Origin: Trichosphaerium sp. ATCC 40318
Lineage: Eukaryota; Discosea; Flabellinia; Trichosidae
Length of the DNA stretch: 64,000 nt
Assembly (NCBI GenBank): GCA_038496445.1
Contig: JALMLS010000140.1
Location: 31,546-95,545 of the forward strand
Reading direction: 5' to 3'
Shown here: piece after piece, positions 1-11,852 of the stretch
Position numbering within the stretch: position 1 is the first letter of the stretch
Layout: each line of letters begins with the position of its first letter
Program-made: the position numbers and the translations under genes
Notes under the pieces: model-generated
Databases searched by the model: none
What the model saw: the letters and a program-made list of their open reading frames with translations, nothing else
Told to the model about the DNA's origin: nothing

Positions 1-2357
1 TACACGAATTTCTTTCAAACGCTATCAATACCTTGTGTAAATGCGATTCTATCACTTTTACCACCTAAAGACCTTATATGCTTTTCTTCGCTTTCAATAA
101 AATGCAAACAACACGTTGATGTCAATTTCGGGTGGCAAGAGTACTTAAAAAACCAAGTAGAAGATCTAAAGCGACTTTCACATCAAAATAAGGTTCCTCT
201 CCCTTTTGTACCAAAACATGTCCATAACAAGCGCGACCTTGCTGTATATATGCACGCTAAGCAGTACTTACAATATCAAAGTGAAGCAACCAATAGTTTG
301 AACGAAACACTTGCTGCTATCGACTTATTTTCGAACTGTTCGAATACATCTGACCGGTGGATACTCTTGGGACTAAACCAACTTGCAACTGAAGCAAAGA
401 TATCTAACATAGTCCCTGGATTCCTTGAGTTTGCACGTGATATTACTATAGCATTGTTATCTATGTACTTTCTCTATAGACACTTCTGTACAGTGCACTG
501 ACTTACTTAGGATGCTGCTCAATGCATTGGAACATCAACAATCAACAGATAAACAGAACTTAGTTGTTCAAGGATCATCTGTGGAGCATGGATACACTCG
601 ACTTTGTCAACAATATCCATCACAGTATCCGTTAGTAGATTTATCAGGATGGGAACCTTCCAATGGTAGTTTGGAAAGTGCAATAACAAGATTGAGTATC
701 CTCAAAGCCAAGGACATTAATCTTGATGAATACAATTCACTTGCGAAATCTTACATTGTATGTGAAATGCAGTATTTCACCTTTGTTTACAAAGTTTAGG
801 ATTACGGAGTCAATCTTCCCAAAGGATTTCACTTGTTAGCACTTCTATCAGATGTTGATGATTTGGGTTACAGCATCTCATTGAGTGCATTGAAACGTGT
901 CAACACTCTCATGTGTAATGTGATTCTGAATATATTCAAACTGGCTGTTTCTGTTGCTGAGAGTAGTGGATCGAAGCAAGTGAGCAAAGGTAATCTTGAA
1001 TTTGTTTGGGTTGTGATGCAAGGACACAAACGAGGCAATCCTCGAAATACCATTGTTAAATTCCAACCAACGGTTGATCAACAAATGGAAAGACTCGTGT
1101 ACTTGTACCTTTTGTTTCCCTTACTCTGACACTTTTTTAGATCCAATGAGATTGATGTTGAAGAGAAGTACTTGGAGGGTGTTGACATATCTTTGTGTGA
1201 CATTATAATCATCATATTCTCTCATGTGACACCTATAGCCAAAGTGCAAGCTGCAAAATATGCACTAGGCAGTAATTGCAAGTAAGTGAATTTATCAAAA
1301 TCCATTAAACTTACGCTTTAATATCAGGTACTTGAAGAACCAATTCACAAGATTCAGCAATGAACAAAACATCTATCAACTTGTTTTATTGGAAGGTGAA
1401 ACACTTGAGTCTCTTCTCATGGTCCTTGAGTACCTCTCAACATCTTCTCTTGACAAAATCAAAGCTCTTACATGTGTTGAGACAATAAGTAGTGTACTTA
1501 TTCGCTTGGGTCATGTACAGAACTAGTAACGAAATCGTTTACTTATCTATTTATAGTTTGTAAAAGAGGACGCTCAGGAACAAGTTGTTCTTGGTTGTAA
1601 AGTGGATTCTTTAAACTCTATTTCAATTTGCCAATATCTACTACCATCTGTTGTAGAGCGTACACCAATTATTGATTTTATTATAAAGAAGCTACACTAT
1701 TTAAAGAATTTAATATCAGTGGCTGATGGTCCAGTATCTCTTCCTCGTAATGTATTTAATATAGTTGAGGCACAACCAAAAAGAATTGATCTGAAACCAT
1801 GTGACTTATGGCTCATTGCACGTATGTATTTTCGCACTTGTAGGGCTTTGGTTACAACTAACCTGTATTTGCTTTTATAGATGCTTCATCTCTACCTGAT
1901 TTAGGACGTAAATATGCATCACAACTGCCAAGATACTTTGCACAGTACTTGTTGACATGTTACAAACCTGAAGATTTGTACTGGCATGAAAGATGGGGTC
2001 CATTTGTATCCATCGAGACTTTACGTTCTGAATCTAGGTTACATGCTGAAGCATGCAAAGCTGGCTTTGAGGCGTCAACTAGACAATACCATATTGAAGA
2101 AAAATGTGGTGAAGTGTACCTTGAAGGCTTCATATTGTACGCCTTTGTCTAGGCTAAACTAGTACTTTTTTTAACACATGCGCAGAAGATACAAGCTTGA
2201 AGGCAATGACTCTTTTTTGACATACAGTGAAGACTTAGCCTCAAGGAATGTGTTATTCAACATTTTATACAGCTTTGATGGTTGTAACTACGTGAGTTTG
2301 GAATCAGGAAAAAAGACATCACAACGTTATTATACAACATTGTACATAAAACCGTAA
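1..2357 (+). CDS. F-box-like family protein, copy 1 (5' end outside window)
   Basis: Eight exons stay in frame: 1-464, 511-757, 800-1098, 1141-1281, 1328-1514, 1557-1821, 1881-2136, 2186-2357 (about 676 residues, start missing). The N-terminal residues (LSIPCVNAILSLLPPKDLIC and on) look like an F-box, the Skp1-binding motif of SCF ubiquitin ligase receptors. The remaining ~600 residues form a conserved region I do not recognise; conserved blocks include KPEDLYWHERWGP and LEGETLESL. Exon borders match those of the three paralogues at 9-17 kb, which supports the model. The final TAA sits inside a GTAAGT-like string shared by three copies, so a further tiny exon is possible. Family assignment is from sequence; ubiquitin-ligase role is inference. 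Confidence 0.75.
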
Positions 2358-2963
2358 GTCCGAGCATTTTTCGCAATACTCAAACAATGTAGTGTTGCAA
2401 TCAACGTCATAAAGCAAGAAATATGATTGTAGTTCGGCTGGTTGCCCCAAACTTGGAGTTACTGCCAAACTTGCAACGATTACTACCTATTTTAAATACA
2501 AACTCTATAGTAATGACAGTATAAATAAGTATTTTACTGGCGTTTGATAAGTGAGAGGTAGTTGTTTAAGTGCGGTAGTATCGTAAAACAACATCAGCAG
2601 GTAGCAGTTCTATACAATGCCAGACTACGGTTCAAAAAGTTTTTGTGTTGAGTGAATGCTTCAATTGATTTATGTAATTTGTTGTACAAGAGATAACTCC
2701 AATTTAATAAATGGGTACGTGATCCAAGGGGATCGAAGCAGAGTGATACGTATTCTCTCCTCCAATCTGGTATTGTAGATCAACAAAAACACGTGAATCT
2801 AACAGTTTATAATAACCTACCCAAATTTTGTTCTCTAGTTAAATATGTTCACGTGCTTCTATCGTGCGGAAGATAAGTCATTACAGCGCATTAGGGATGG
2901 CGGCGATGTACCAAGCTAGATTCCAAAAGTCTTCGTGATTCAAAATTTCTACTGTTGAGCACA
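2358..2963. other. intergenic spacer
   Basis: No open frame with coding character. Contains two CACGTG hexamers (near 2790 and 2840). It presumably carries the promoter of the downstream reductase gene. Confidence 0.5.
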
Positions 2964-4496
2964 ATGGAGTCTGAGCCTATCGAAGAGATACAACCAAAAG
3001 GAGAGATGAAAGTGGTAGTGGTGACAGGCGCTACTGGCTTTATAGGAGGTCATATTGTTAAAAAACTTTTGGAAAAAGGCTATTCCGTTCGTGGAACAGT
3101 TAGAAACCCTGACAATAAGGAAAAAACTCAATTTCTATTGGATATAGCTTCAAAAGCCAAAGGAGATTTTAAGCTTTACAGTACACGCGGTTTAAAGTAA
3201 TACAACACGTTTTAATGCATATTTAGAGGCAAACTTGTTAGACGAAGGTTCATTTGAAGAAGCAGTTACAGGTGCCGATGCCGTTATTCATACAGCTTCC
3301 CCTGTTATAAATACTGCGCCTAACCCAGAAGAAACAATTGTAAACCCTGCGTACGACTCTGAAGATGTCCTTTTTTTCGTTTTTTTTTCTAATATGTACT
3401 AATTTGTATTTAGAATCAAGGGTACGTTAGCTGTTTTGAAAGCTTGTAAGAAAAGCGGAACGGTCAAAAAGGTAAAATAATGTACCTGTTTTGGTGTCAG
3501 CACGTGAAAAAACGAACCGTTATTTTACTGGTTTCTTTTGTATTTGTCGTGTATGTGATTGTCGCAGCATTAACCCTCTTGCGTAGGTTGTCATGACATC
3601 GTCCGTTGCAGCTATAGCAAACACTACCAAGGCACCTCATGGCACGCCTGCAACATTTACAGAAGAGGACTGGAACACAACATCAGAGATTTCGAGTGAA
3701 GTTCGTTTTTTTGGCAATACAATTTTTTGAACTAATTTTTGTTTCACTTAGCCATACCCAGTCAGCAAATCACGTGCGGAAAAAGCAGCTTGGGATTTCG
3801 TTAAAGACGAAGAGGGTCTGTCTCTTGTAACTATATGCCCTGCGCTTGTTATGGGACCCGTGCTCTCAAAAAACCCTGTTTGCGAAAGTATTGGTATTTT
3901 ACTTTCGTACGTATTTGCTAAAACTTGGAATTTTTTGTCTCTGTCTTATCTAAAGTCTGTTGGTTTTAAATTTTTCCAAGGTTGGTAAAGGGCTCCTTTC
4001 CAAGAGCTCCAGATCTACATTTTTGTCTGGTTGATGTAAGAGATGTTGCCGATGCACATATAGCTGCTATGGAGAGTGAGAAAGCTAATGGTATCGCTGC
4101 TTAAACGAATTACTTTATTAATCACGTGTACAGGTCAAAGATACATATGCACTCGAAAGCAGCTGTTCTCACTATTGGACGCATCTCTGCTAGTTCATAA
4201 AAACTTTGCAACGCTTCCAGTACCATTAAAACCTATGCCTAACTTTGTTATGTATCTTGTCGCCCTTGTAGACTCAAGGGTAACATGGAGCTGGCTAAGA
4301 AAAAGGCTAGGAGCGAAATACATATTCGATAATGCCAAAATCATTGAGTATGCTTTATTTTTATATTTCTCTATTGTACTTGACCAACATGGTTTATTTT
4401 AGGGAGCTTGGTATAAAATTCCGCGATGCTGAGAGTTCGCTGGTTGATACTGTTAATGCACTTGCTGAGCAAGGGCATATTGATAAAATTCAATAA
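2964..4496 (+). CDS. NAD(P)H-dependent extended short-chain dehydrogenase/reductase (dihydroflavonol/cinnamoyl-CoA reductase-like)
   Basis: Eight exons (2964-3180, 3227-3350, 3414-3471, 3587-3700, 3752-3906, 3981-4090, 4134-4347, 4403-4496) give 361 residues, the usual size of this family. The Rossmann motif [12 protein letters not shown] follows a short hydrophilic leader; [14 protein letters not shown] and the catalytic YPVSK (Tyr and Lys of YxxxK) are intact, as is the DVRDVADAH block. The family reduces aldehydes or ketones on varied substrates; the substrate here cannot be read. First ATG after an upstream stop is at 2964. The intron at 4091-4133 carries CACGTG just before its 3' splice site. 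The stop codon overlaps an AATAAA string. Likely cytosolic: no signal peptide or membrane segment. Confidence 0.9.
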
Positions 4497-4917
4497 AAAT
4501 CACGAAAGTTTTAAGAATGGTGTTAAACCGCGTTAGTTGAGACATAACTGACTTCAGTTCACATATGACAGTTGTGAAGTGAAGCTTTTGAGGAAAAATC
4601 ACGTGTTTTAAGATTAAAAGGGTCTTTTAGGTATTATGTTAACCTAACTTTTAAGGCCACTTAGTGAGTCGAGTTGTAATGAGTTGCTAGAAGGTTTCAA
4701 CTGTACACGATAAAAAAATCTCATTAGCAGATCACTAATCGTGCCTTTTGTGCCAACGCTTCAGCCATGATGTGACAACCTGGATCACTTCTGTGAACCT
4801 AATAGTGACGTCATATCAGATACAAACAAGACAGCAAAACAAAGACCCTACTTTTCACTTAAAAGCTAAAGTCCCAAGTTACCCTGACATTAAGCCCATA
4901 CCATACTACAAGGAAAC
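4497..4917. other. spacer / possible 5' exon of the VWA gene
   Basis: The frame of the next gene is open from 4739 to its first ATG at 4918, so a 5' exon with its own ATG could lie here, but I could not find a convincing one. One CACGTG near 4597. Nothing else recognised. Confidence 0.4.
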
Positions 4918-6835
4918 CATGCTTTGCGCAGCATCAGGAGCTAAAGGGGTCGTAAGCTTTACTACAAACATTGACAGAGGCCATTTACCTCCTGCGAGTA
5001 GCATAGCATACGAAGGGCTATATTATAACCATTATTTCAATGTTGGCGCTCAAGAAAAGGAAAAACCGTTTTCTCCTCGTTTTTTCAGCGCTATCACCAA
5101 GGATCCTATCAATGGTGCGTGTACAAACATATTTATGGTACTTTGTAACATTGCTCAACAGGTGAAACCGAAAAGTTTGTTTGTGTTGGACTGACTGGAA
5201 ACTTGGATGGTCCTGGTCTCTACGAGAACAAAGGACGTTGGCCTCTTGATGTTGTGGTCGTTATGGACATTAGTGGCTCCATGGGAAATATCTTCGGACC
5301 AAATTCAAAACGCAAGACAATAGTACGTCATACTTTAAGCCCAAGGCAGAACGACTGTACCGTGAACTAATCCCTTTTTTTTCTTGTTTTCTAATGTTCC
5401 GCTAATGTCCCTTCCGTTTAGATGCAAGTAGCAAATGAAAGTGTTGTTTCAATGTTGGATAACCTACGTGATGATGACTCTTTTGGGATGGTGTTGTTCG
5501 ATACAAATGCATCTACTTTACAAGAACTAAAAAGATGGAGCGATATTGACAAACAAAATCTATCCAAAAAGATATTGGATGTTAAAGAGCGAGGAGGCAC
5601 AACACTATCCAAAGGTAAGACTACATTCCTAGAACAACGTTTGTTCTTGGCTTTGAGCTTAAATAGTTAATAGGGTTCGAGGCGGGCTACAAGATGCTTC
5701 AAGGATCAAAACAAGAGAAACGTAGAGAAAGAAGATTGTTTTTCTTCACAGATATGTTGATATCGAAGGTACGTTAATTTTTGTTCTGATCTTAGCGTTT
5801 CTAGCTTCCTATTTTGTTTTTACAGATCTTTAGTATGAGTTTGATGCGGGGTTAAAATCTCAATTCCAAAAAGCAGCAGCAGAAGGGATTTACTCATCTT
5901 TTGTTGGCATGGGAATAGATTTCGATACTGATGCTGTTGAATGTATCTCATCAGTAAAAGGGTGTAACTACTTCTCCGTCAACACTCCAAAGGAGTTTTC
6001 AAAGTTAATGAAAGATGAGTTCGATTACATCACTACAATTGATGTCTTTGATGCGCAAATTAAATTGAGCAGCAATGTTGTTACTCCTGAATATGTTTAC
6101 GGTTCTCCAGGTAATTGTTGTTTATCTCATTACTTTCTTGTATGCTTAATCACGTGATAGGCAATGAAGTTCCAAAAGATGGTGTACTCTGTAAAATCAC
6201 AAGTTCAAGCCCTAGTTTGCTTGATCACGGTAGAACCAAAGGAGGTGTTATTGTTGTCAAGGTTTCATCAAAGTCGAAAGAAGCCAACATCTTTTCAGTT
6301 GAGTATGTTTCAGTTTTACTTGCTTCACGGATTTTATGTTATATTTTTTACCTCTGACTATTCCAAAGTACCTCGTACACAAGCAGGGAAGGTGAGAAAT
6401 ATCAGTTTTCAAATCAGGTTGAATTTCCTAAACCTACAGTAAGTTGTTTTCGTTTTACCAAATCATATTCATGTTTGGCTTATTGTTGCTTTGCTAGGAT
6501 ACTGATTATTTTGAAAATGCATGTATACGCAAGGCAGTATTGTTAACACGTTATGTTCGTTTTCTAAAGAGCTACTTAAATGCTGAAGGTCCGTTTGTTG
6601 TTGTTAACTTACGTAAACTTAACTGAATCTTTTAGATAAAAAAGGGTGGAACCAAAAATTTGATGTTTTTAAAAAGTATCTTGAAACTGAGGTACGACAA
6701 ACTGTAGTTTCAAAAAACAAACAAATACTCAAACTTTTAAAATTATAGATTGATGTACTGGAAGAAGATGAAGAGGCTCTCACAAAGGAGTTAGAAAACT
6801 TTGATAAAATTCATAAGCTTGCAATGAAACAATAA
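4918..6835 (+). CDS. von Willebrand factor A domain protein
   Basis: About ten exons joined in phase. The second contains DISGSMG (about 5266), the DxSxS part of a MIDAS metal site; the later GGTTLSKG supplies the MIDAS Thr and FFTDM the distal Asp, so the domain looks competent to bind a divalent cation. A block before the VWA (YEGLYYNHYFNVGAQEK, then FSPRFFSAITKDP) resembles the region preceding the VWA of protist secreted VWA/Inter-alpha-inhibitor-like proteins. The C terminus is charged and helical (LTKELENFDKIHKLAMKQ). Start is uncertain: the first in-frame ATG is 4918 but the frame is open upstream. One intron uses a late acceptor near 5837. No signal peptide visible from this start. 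Role unknown; VWA domains mediate protein binding. Confidence 0.8.
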
Positions 6836-8037
6836 GATTAAATTACTAATTGTTTTGTAAACCTTCACACATGACTCACAACTTCAAACTGCTTTTTTCT
6901 TCACAGTAGAAAACTGAAGTTTCTGGTGCGCCACTACAAAGCGCCTATCCTTAAAGCTTTCACTTCCAAAGTTGTTTAGAGCCGGGTTATGTTAAGCTCC
7001 GCTTTTAAAACAAAATTATTTGCACTCTTGAAAACGTTTTTATTGTTTGAAGCTTATTGGCTTTTTGTTTTAATCGGCGCTTTTGTACACCCACACTCCC
7101 TTTGCGCGTAATTAACGGCGTCCAGAGTATTGTTGCTCGATTTTAGAGAGCAAACCGCTTTTTCAGCCATTACCTGCTGTACAATGTATATAACTTCTGG
7201 TACCATCTAAGTGGAGCTTGTTATACGTATAGAGAGACTGAAGCATCATGAGCAAGTGCTCAAGGAGCATATGCTGATACTTTCCTGAAAAGGCAACAGT
7301 TCTTACTTTTTTAGTAAATAATTTTTTTCACGCTTACAACATAATTTTACGCTTTCACACTCCGTATCCACAAACGTACGTTTTAAAGCCGATAAGCATT
7401 ATGGAATGCTTACGTAATCTTCCTTTAGCTTACACCTCAATAATGTCAAAAAGAGATGAAAAGCTGAAGCTCAACAGTATCACCTCTAAGTGCAATCCAT
7501 TATGTATTTGCCATAACGGATTTTATATAATCTTTTTAGCGAGTTTCCTGCCTTATTTAAGCTACAAACGCTGAAAAAATCTGGCATATGGACTAAGCAC
7601 AGAAAACTCGCTACGTTGTTAGTTCGCTTTCTCAGATGAAGCTACTAAATTGGGATATCCCACTTTGTACTGCGTAACTAATAGAACACTTGCTATATTA
7701 CAATAGTGTGTACCTTGTGACCTAGGAGCAACGCAAATAAAGCGAATTGAATTGGTGTACAGGAATTGTTCGAAAGATGTGAAATGTGGCACAACTAATG
7801 CGACTAAATGGCTCTGTTCGCTTTTGGTTGGCCTGTTGGATCGCTCGGCATAATAACCCGACATTCGCTGACAAAAAGGATTGGACTAAGATTAAATAGG
7901 AGTACCCTATGCGCGTAGTAGTATAAAGCATCTAACATAATATCGCGGTATGTCCGGGTTAAGGAGAATTGTGATGTGATATCCCAAAAAGGTGTTGTTA
8001 CGGAGGTACGATTATTTCATAATTATCAACAATCAAC
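6836..8037. other. long intergenic region
   Basis: About 1.2 kb with no recognisable gene. Reverse-strand frames of 69-81 residues near 7620-7930 lack homology cues, splice partners and coding character. No repeat or RNA gene seen. Confidence 0.5.
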
Positions 8038-8445
8038 ATGCAAGCAACAACTCTAGTATTATTATCCGTAATTGTAATCATTTGCATCACGCAGGTAACA
8101 TGCAGACGTGAGAGATCTGAAGAAAGCGAATCAGTAAGTACTTTTAGTTTTTTTTGCTCTAGCTTTCAACACTAGTGTACCTTCACAGCAAACATAGGCT
8201 GCAAGGTTATTTGTTTCTCCGTACTTCGCTATTTTATACTACTGTTTGGTCGTCTTATAACTTCTAATGAATCATTATAGCTTTGGTCTTGTTGTGTTGA
8301 AGTAAAAGAGACATGTCACAGTGCCGGTTTTAAACACTGCGAAAGGTATTCAAATCAAGAGTATTGTATCAGTCATGTATTGGAACATTGCTACTATGAC
8401 GTATATAAGCCATGCCTTAAAGGAAATTATCCTACTTGTCAATAA
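8038..8445 (+). CDS. small secreted cysteine-rich peptide
   Basis: Two exons (8038-8133 and 8281-8445) encode 86 residues. The N terminus is a signal peptide (hydrophobic LVLLSVIVIICITQV, then a Cys and a basic/acidic stretch). Exon 2 encodes a compact domain with nine Cys in 54 residues, beginning LWSCCVEVKETC and ending YPTCQ, with Tyr and His enrichment. The intron has GTAAGT and an ATTATAG acceptor, and the stop codon overlaps AATAAA. I do not recognise the family. Size and cysteine density suggest a disulphide-stabilised extracellular peptide; any effector or defence role is speculation. Confidence 0.7.
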
Positions 8446-9030
8446 ACATGCAACAACTTTACTACTTTTTAAGGCATTTTTAAGCTAATCACTAAACAAT
8501 AGTTCACTGGCAGCGAATTTGCCATCGTGAGTTTTTTTTTAACTGCATAAGCTAAGTTATGACATGTGCTAGTGTTAGCAAAAGTGGCGAAGTGGTAGTC
8601 CACTATAAAAACGACAATAACAACTGTCTTGTTTTTTCTCCAACGTATCACGTGATTTAGTTTTTTAAGCCCAACGCTGTTAGAACCCTCTACAAGCCCT
8701 GCTACTAACAATGATTCGTTTTTTGACTTTTCAATAAAAAAGTAGTTCGCTGCTTAATAACGCATAGTCTGTCATTTAAGTTTGCTAAACTTTGCAACTT
8801 TATTACTGTTTGTGAGTTTTGGTTTCCTTGTTTAGTCAGATTGACAGATCTGCTACAAGCTCTGTTAGTTCTTACAGAACTGACAATTTTGAAATGTGAA
8901 CCACGTTTTTGGAGGATTGCTGGGCGGGAAATTAGCCCACTAAGTAATTGTTTAAAACAAAATAGCATTACCATGAACAAGCGCCGCAATAACAGTACGC
9001 TTGCGTCGCACCTAAAAGTACCAAAATAAA
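8446..9030. other. spacer before F-box copy 2
   Basis: Short overlapping frames on both strands only; no coding signature. One palindromic TATCACGTGAT near 8646. Probably regulatory or decayed sequence. Confidence 0.4.
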
Positions 9031-11397
9031 CGCCATTAAATAGATGTATTCACGAACTTCTCCCAAATGTTGTCAGTACCTTGTTTAAATGCTGTTCTGT
9101 TATATTTACCGCCTAAAGACCTCATTTGCTACTCTTCACTATCAACAAAGTGTAAACAACACGTCGACATCAGTTTTGATTGGAACGAGTACTTACACAA
9201 TCAAATTGAGAATTTAAAGCGTCTATCACGTGACAAGAAGATACATCTACCTATTCTCCCAAAACGAGCGTATACTAAGCATGATCTCGTTCTATTCACG
9301 ATAACCAAGCGCTATTTATTGCGCCAAAGCGAAGCGAGTGCATTGCTGAACAAAGCGATAGCGTACCAGGATTCTTTCTCAAACTGTTTGAATACTCCTG
9401 ATATCTGGATGCACGTGGGGCTACGACAACTTTCAGCTAAAGCCAAGATTACACTTGCACTTCTTGGATTCTATAAATACGCACGTGACATAACTGTTAT
9501 GGTATTATCTACGTACATTATAAACTATTCTTGAACTGAGTTAGCTAACATCTTTGTTTATTAGGATACTGCTCAATGCATTGGAACAACAATCAACAGA
9601 TAAACAGAACTTAGTTGTTCAAGAGTCATCTGTGATTGATGCGTATAAACAGCTTTCTCAAGAGCATCCATCATGTTATCCACCTTCGCCCTCAGGTGAT
9701 GTCTTGAAACCCTCCAATAATAAGTTACCTGCCATAACAAGATTGAGTCTCCTCAAAGCCAAGGATATCAACGCTAAAGAATATAATTCATTTGGGAAAT
9801 CTCATGTCCGTAAAATACGTACTCAACATTATTTACAAGGTTTTAGGACGACAAAGAACCAGTTAATCTGACCAAAGGATTTCACTTGTTAGCACTTCTA
9901 TCAGATGTTGATGATTTGGGTTACAGCATCTCATTGAGCGCATTGAAACGTGTCAACACTCTCATGTGTAATGTGATTCTGAATATATTCAAACTGGCTC
10001 TCTCCGTTGCTGAGAGTAGTGGATCGAAGCAAGTGAGCAAAGGCAATCTTAAATTTGTTTGGGTTGTGATGCAAGGACACAAACGAGGCAATCCTTGAAA
10101 TACCATTGTTAAATTCCAACCAACGGTTGATCAACAAATGGAACAAATAATGTACTGTTACACTTTTATGGCTAGAAATGTACAAACAGTTTTGTGTAGT
10201 TGGGTGATGTTGATGTTGAACAGAAGTACTTGGAGGGTGTTGACAAATATTTGTGTCCTGTTACGATCATCATATTCTCTGACGTGACGCCAATAGCCAA
10301 AGTTAGGCTACCAAAGTACTTGGTAGGAGCTAAATGCGAGTATGTCCCCTCTTTTACATCTATACTGAACTTTAATATTGAGCAATAGATACTTGAAGAA
10401 CCAATTCACAAGATTCAGTAATGAACAGGACATCTATCAACTTGTTTTATTGGAAGGTGAAACACTTGAGTCTCTTCTCTTAGTACTTGAGTACCTCTCA
10501 ACATCTTCTCTTGACAAAATCAAAGCTCTTACATGTGTTGAGACAATAAGTAGTGTACTTATTCGCTTGGGTCATGTACAGAACTAGTAACGAAATCGTT
10601 TACTTATCTATTTATAGTTTGTAAAAGAGGATGCTCAGGAACAAGTCATTCTTGGTTGTAAAGTGAATTCTTTAAACTCTATTTCAATTTGCCAATATCT
10701 ACTACCATCTGTTGTAGCACGTACATCAATCATTGATTTCATTATAAAGGAGATAGACAACCAGTTCATATCAGTGACTGACGGCCCAATATCACTTCCT
10801 CGTAATGTATTTCATATTGTAGAGGCAAAATCAGAAGAATTCTATCTGAAACCATGTGACTTGTGGCTCATTGCTCGTATGTATTTTAATGCTATCAAGA
10901 TTTCCAATTAACTTCGCTAACTTGCATTTATAGATGCTTCGTGTCTACCTGATTTAGCACGTAAATATGCATCACAACTGCCAAAATACTTTGCACAGCA
11001 CTTGTTGACATGTTACAAACCTGAAGACTTGTACTGGCATGAAAGATGGGGTCCAATTGTATCTATCGAGACTTTACGTTCTGAATCAAGTCTGTATTCA
11101 GAATCATACTATAACGAACGGCATATAACAGGAGAAGTGGAAGTAGTTGGTGACAGTGGTGAAATTTATCTTGAAGGCTTCATACTGTACGGCAATCTTC
11201 ATAATAGTTTGTTTATTTTTGTGCAGAGAATATGTATTGTATTCTGGACGTTTGAGATTGTCAGAAGAGTTGAGAAAAAGAAACGTGGTCTTTGATGCCT
11301 TATACAGCTTTAATCAATTTAGTAACTTTTATGTGACTATAAGCTCAGGCAACGTAAGTCGCTACGATGGAGATAACACTATTTATATTCGGCCGTA
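9031..11397 (+). pseudogene. F-box-like family protein, copy 2 (disrupted)
   Basis: Aligns over its whole length with copies 1, 3 and 4 and keeps their splice sites, but has three lesions. (1) Around 9031-9060, where copy 3 begins its protein, one base is missing and the reading frame opens only at ATG 9067. (2) An in-frame TGA lies near 10096 where the other copies have CGA (Arg), in GNP-stop-NTIV. (3) At the exon junction near 10200 one base is missing, so the frames on either side do not join by any GT-AG choice I could find. The rest (KPEDLYWHERWGP, RKRNVVFDALYSF) is well preserved, so decay is recent. A sequencing error could explain one lesion but hardly all three. Confidence 0.7.
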
Positions 11398-11852
11398 AGT
11401 TTTAAAGTAGTTCTTGAGCATCACACAATGCCATAACAAAGTAACGTTACCTAACTTCTCTAGTATTACTGAAGGTGATGATACCAATTAAGCGCTCATT
11501 ACAATAAATATAGCACGTGCACATGCTCAGAAAACAAAAAAATGTAACAACTGTAACACCTAAAAAGACACTTTGAAATCTATTTTGTTATCATGTTTTA
11601 TTAGCATATCATGTTATTGGTTATTTTGTATTTCATTGCAATAGTGAGAACATTCTTTGTCACAACAAAAATTGTAGTAGGCTCTCCGTTAGACATCTTT
11701 TGCATATTTCCTGTTGTATTTGTGTTTTGTAGTCTATCACAAGCATACCAAATAGAATGTAAACCATAAAAAGGTAAATTGCAAGTTAAACTTGCTTTGC
11801 TTTGGTCATTTGTATATTTGTACTTACTAAATAAAGTAAGTAGAGAAAATAG
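11398..11852. other. spacer between tail-to-tail F-box copies 2 and 3
   Basis: AT-rich with a TTATTGTATTTC-like tract and one CACGTG at about 11515. It lies where copy 3 should have its last exon, but no trace of that exon (homologous to 2186-2357) is present. Confidence 0.5.

Noticed and set aside
7619-7931. reverse ORFs of 69-81 residues
   Set aside because: Overlapping frames with no coding character in an otherwise empty spacer.
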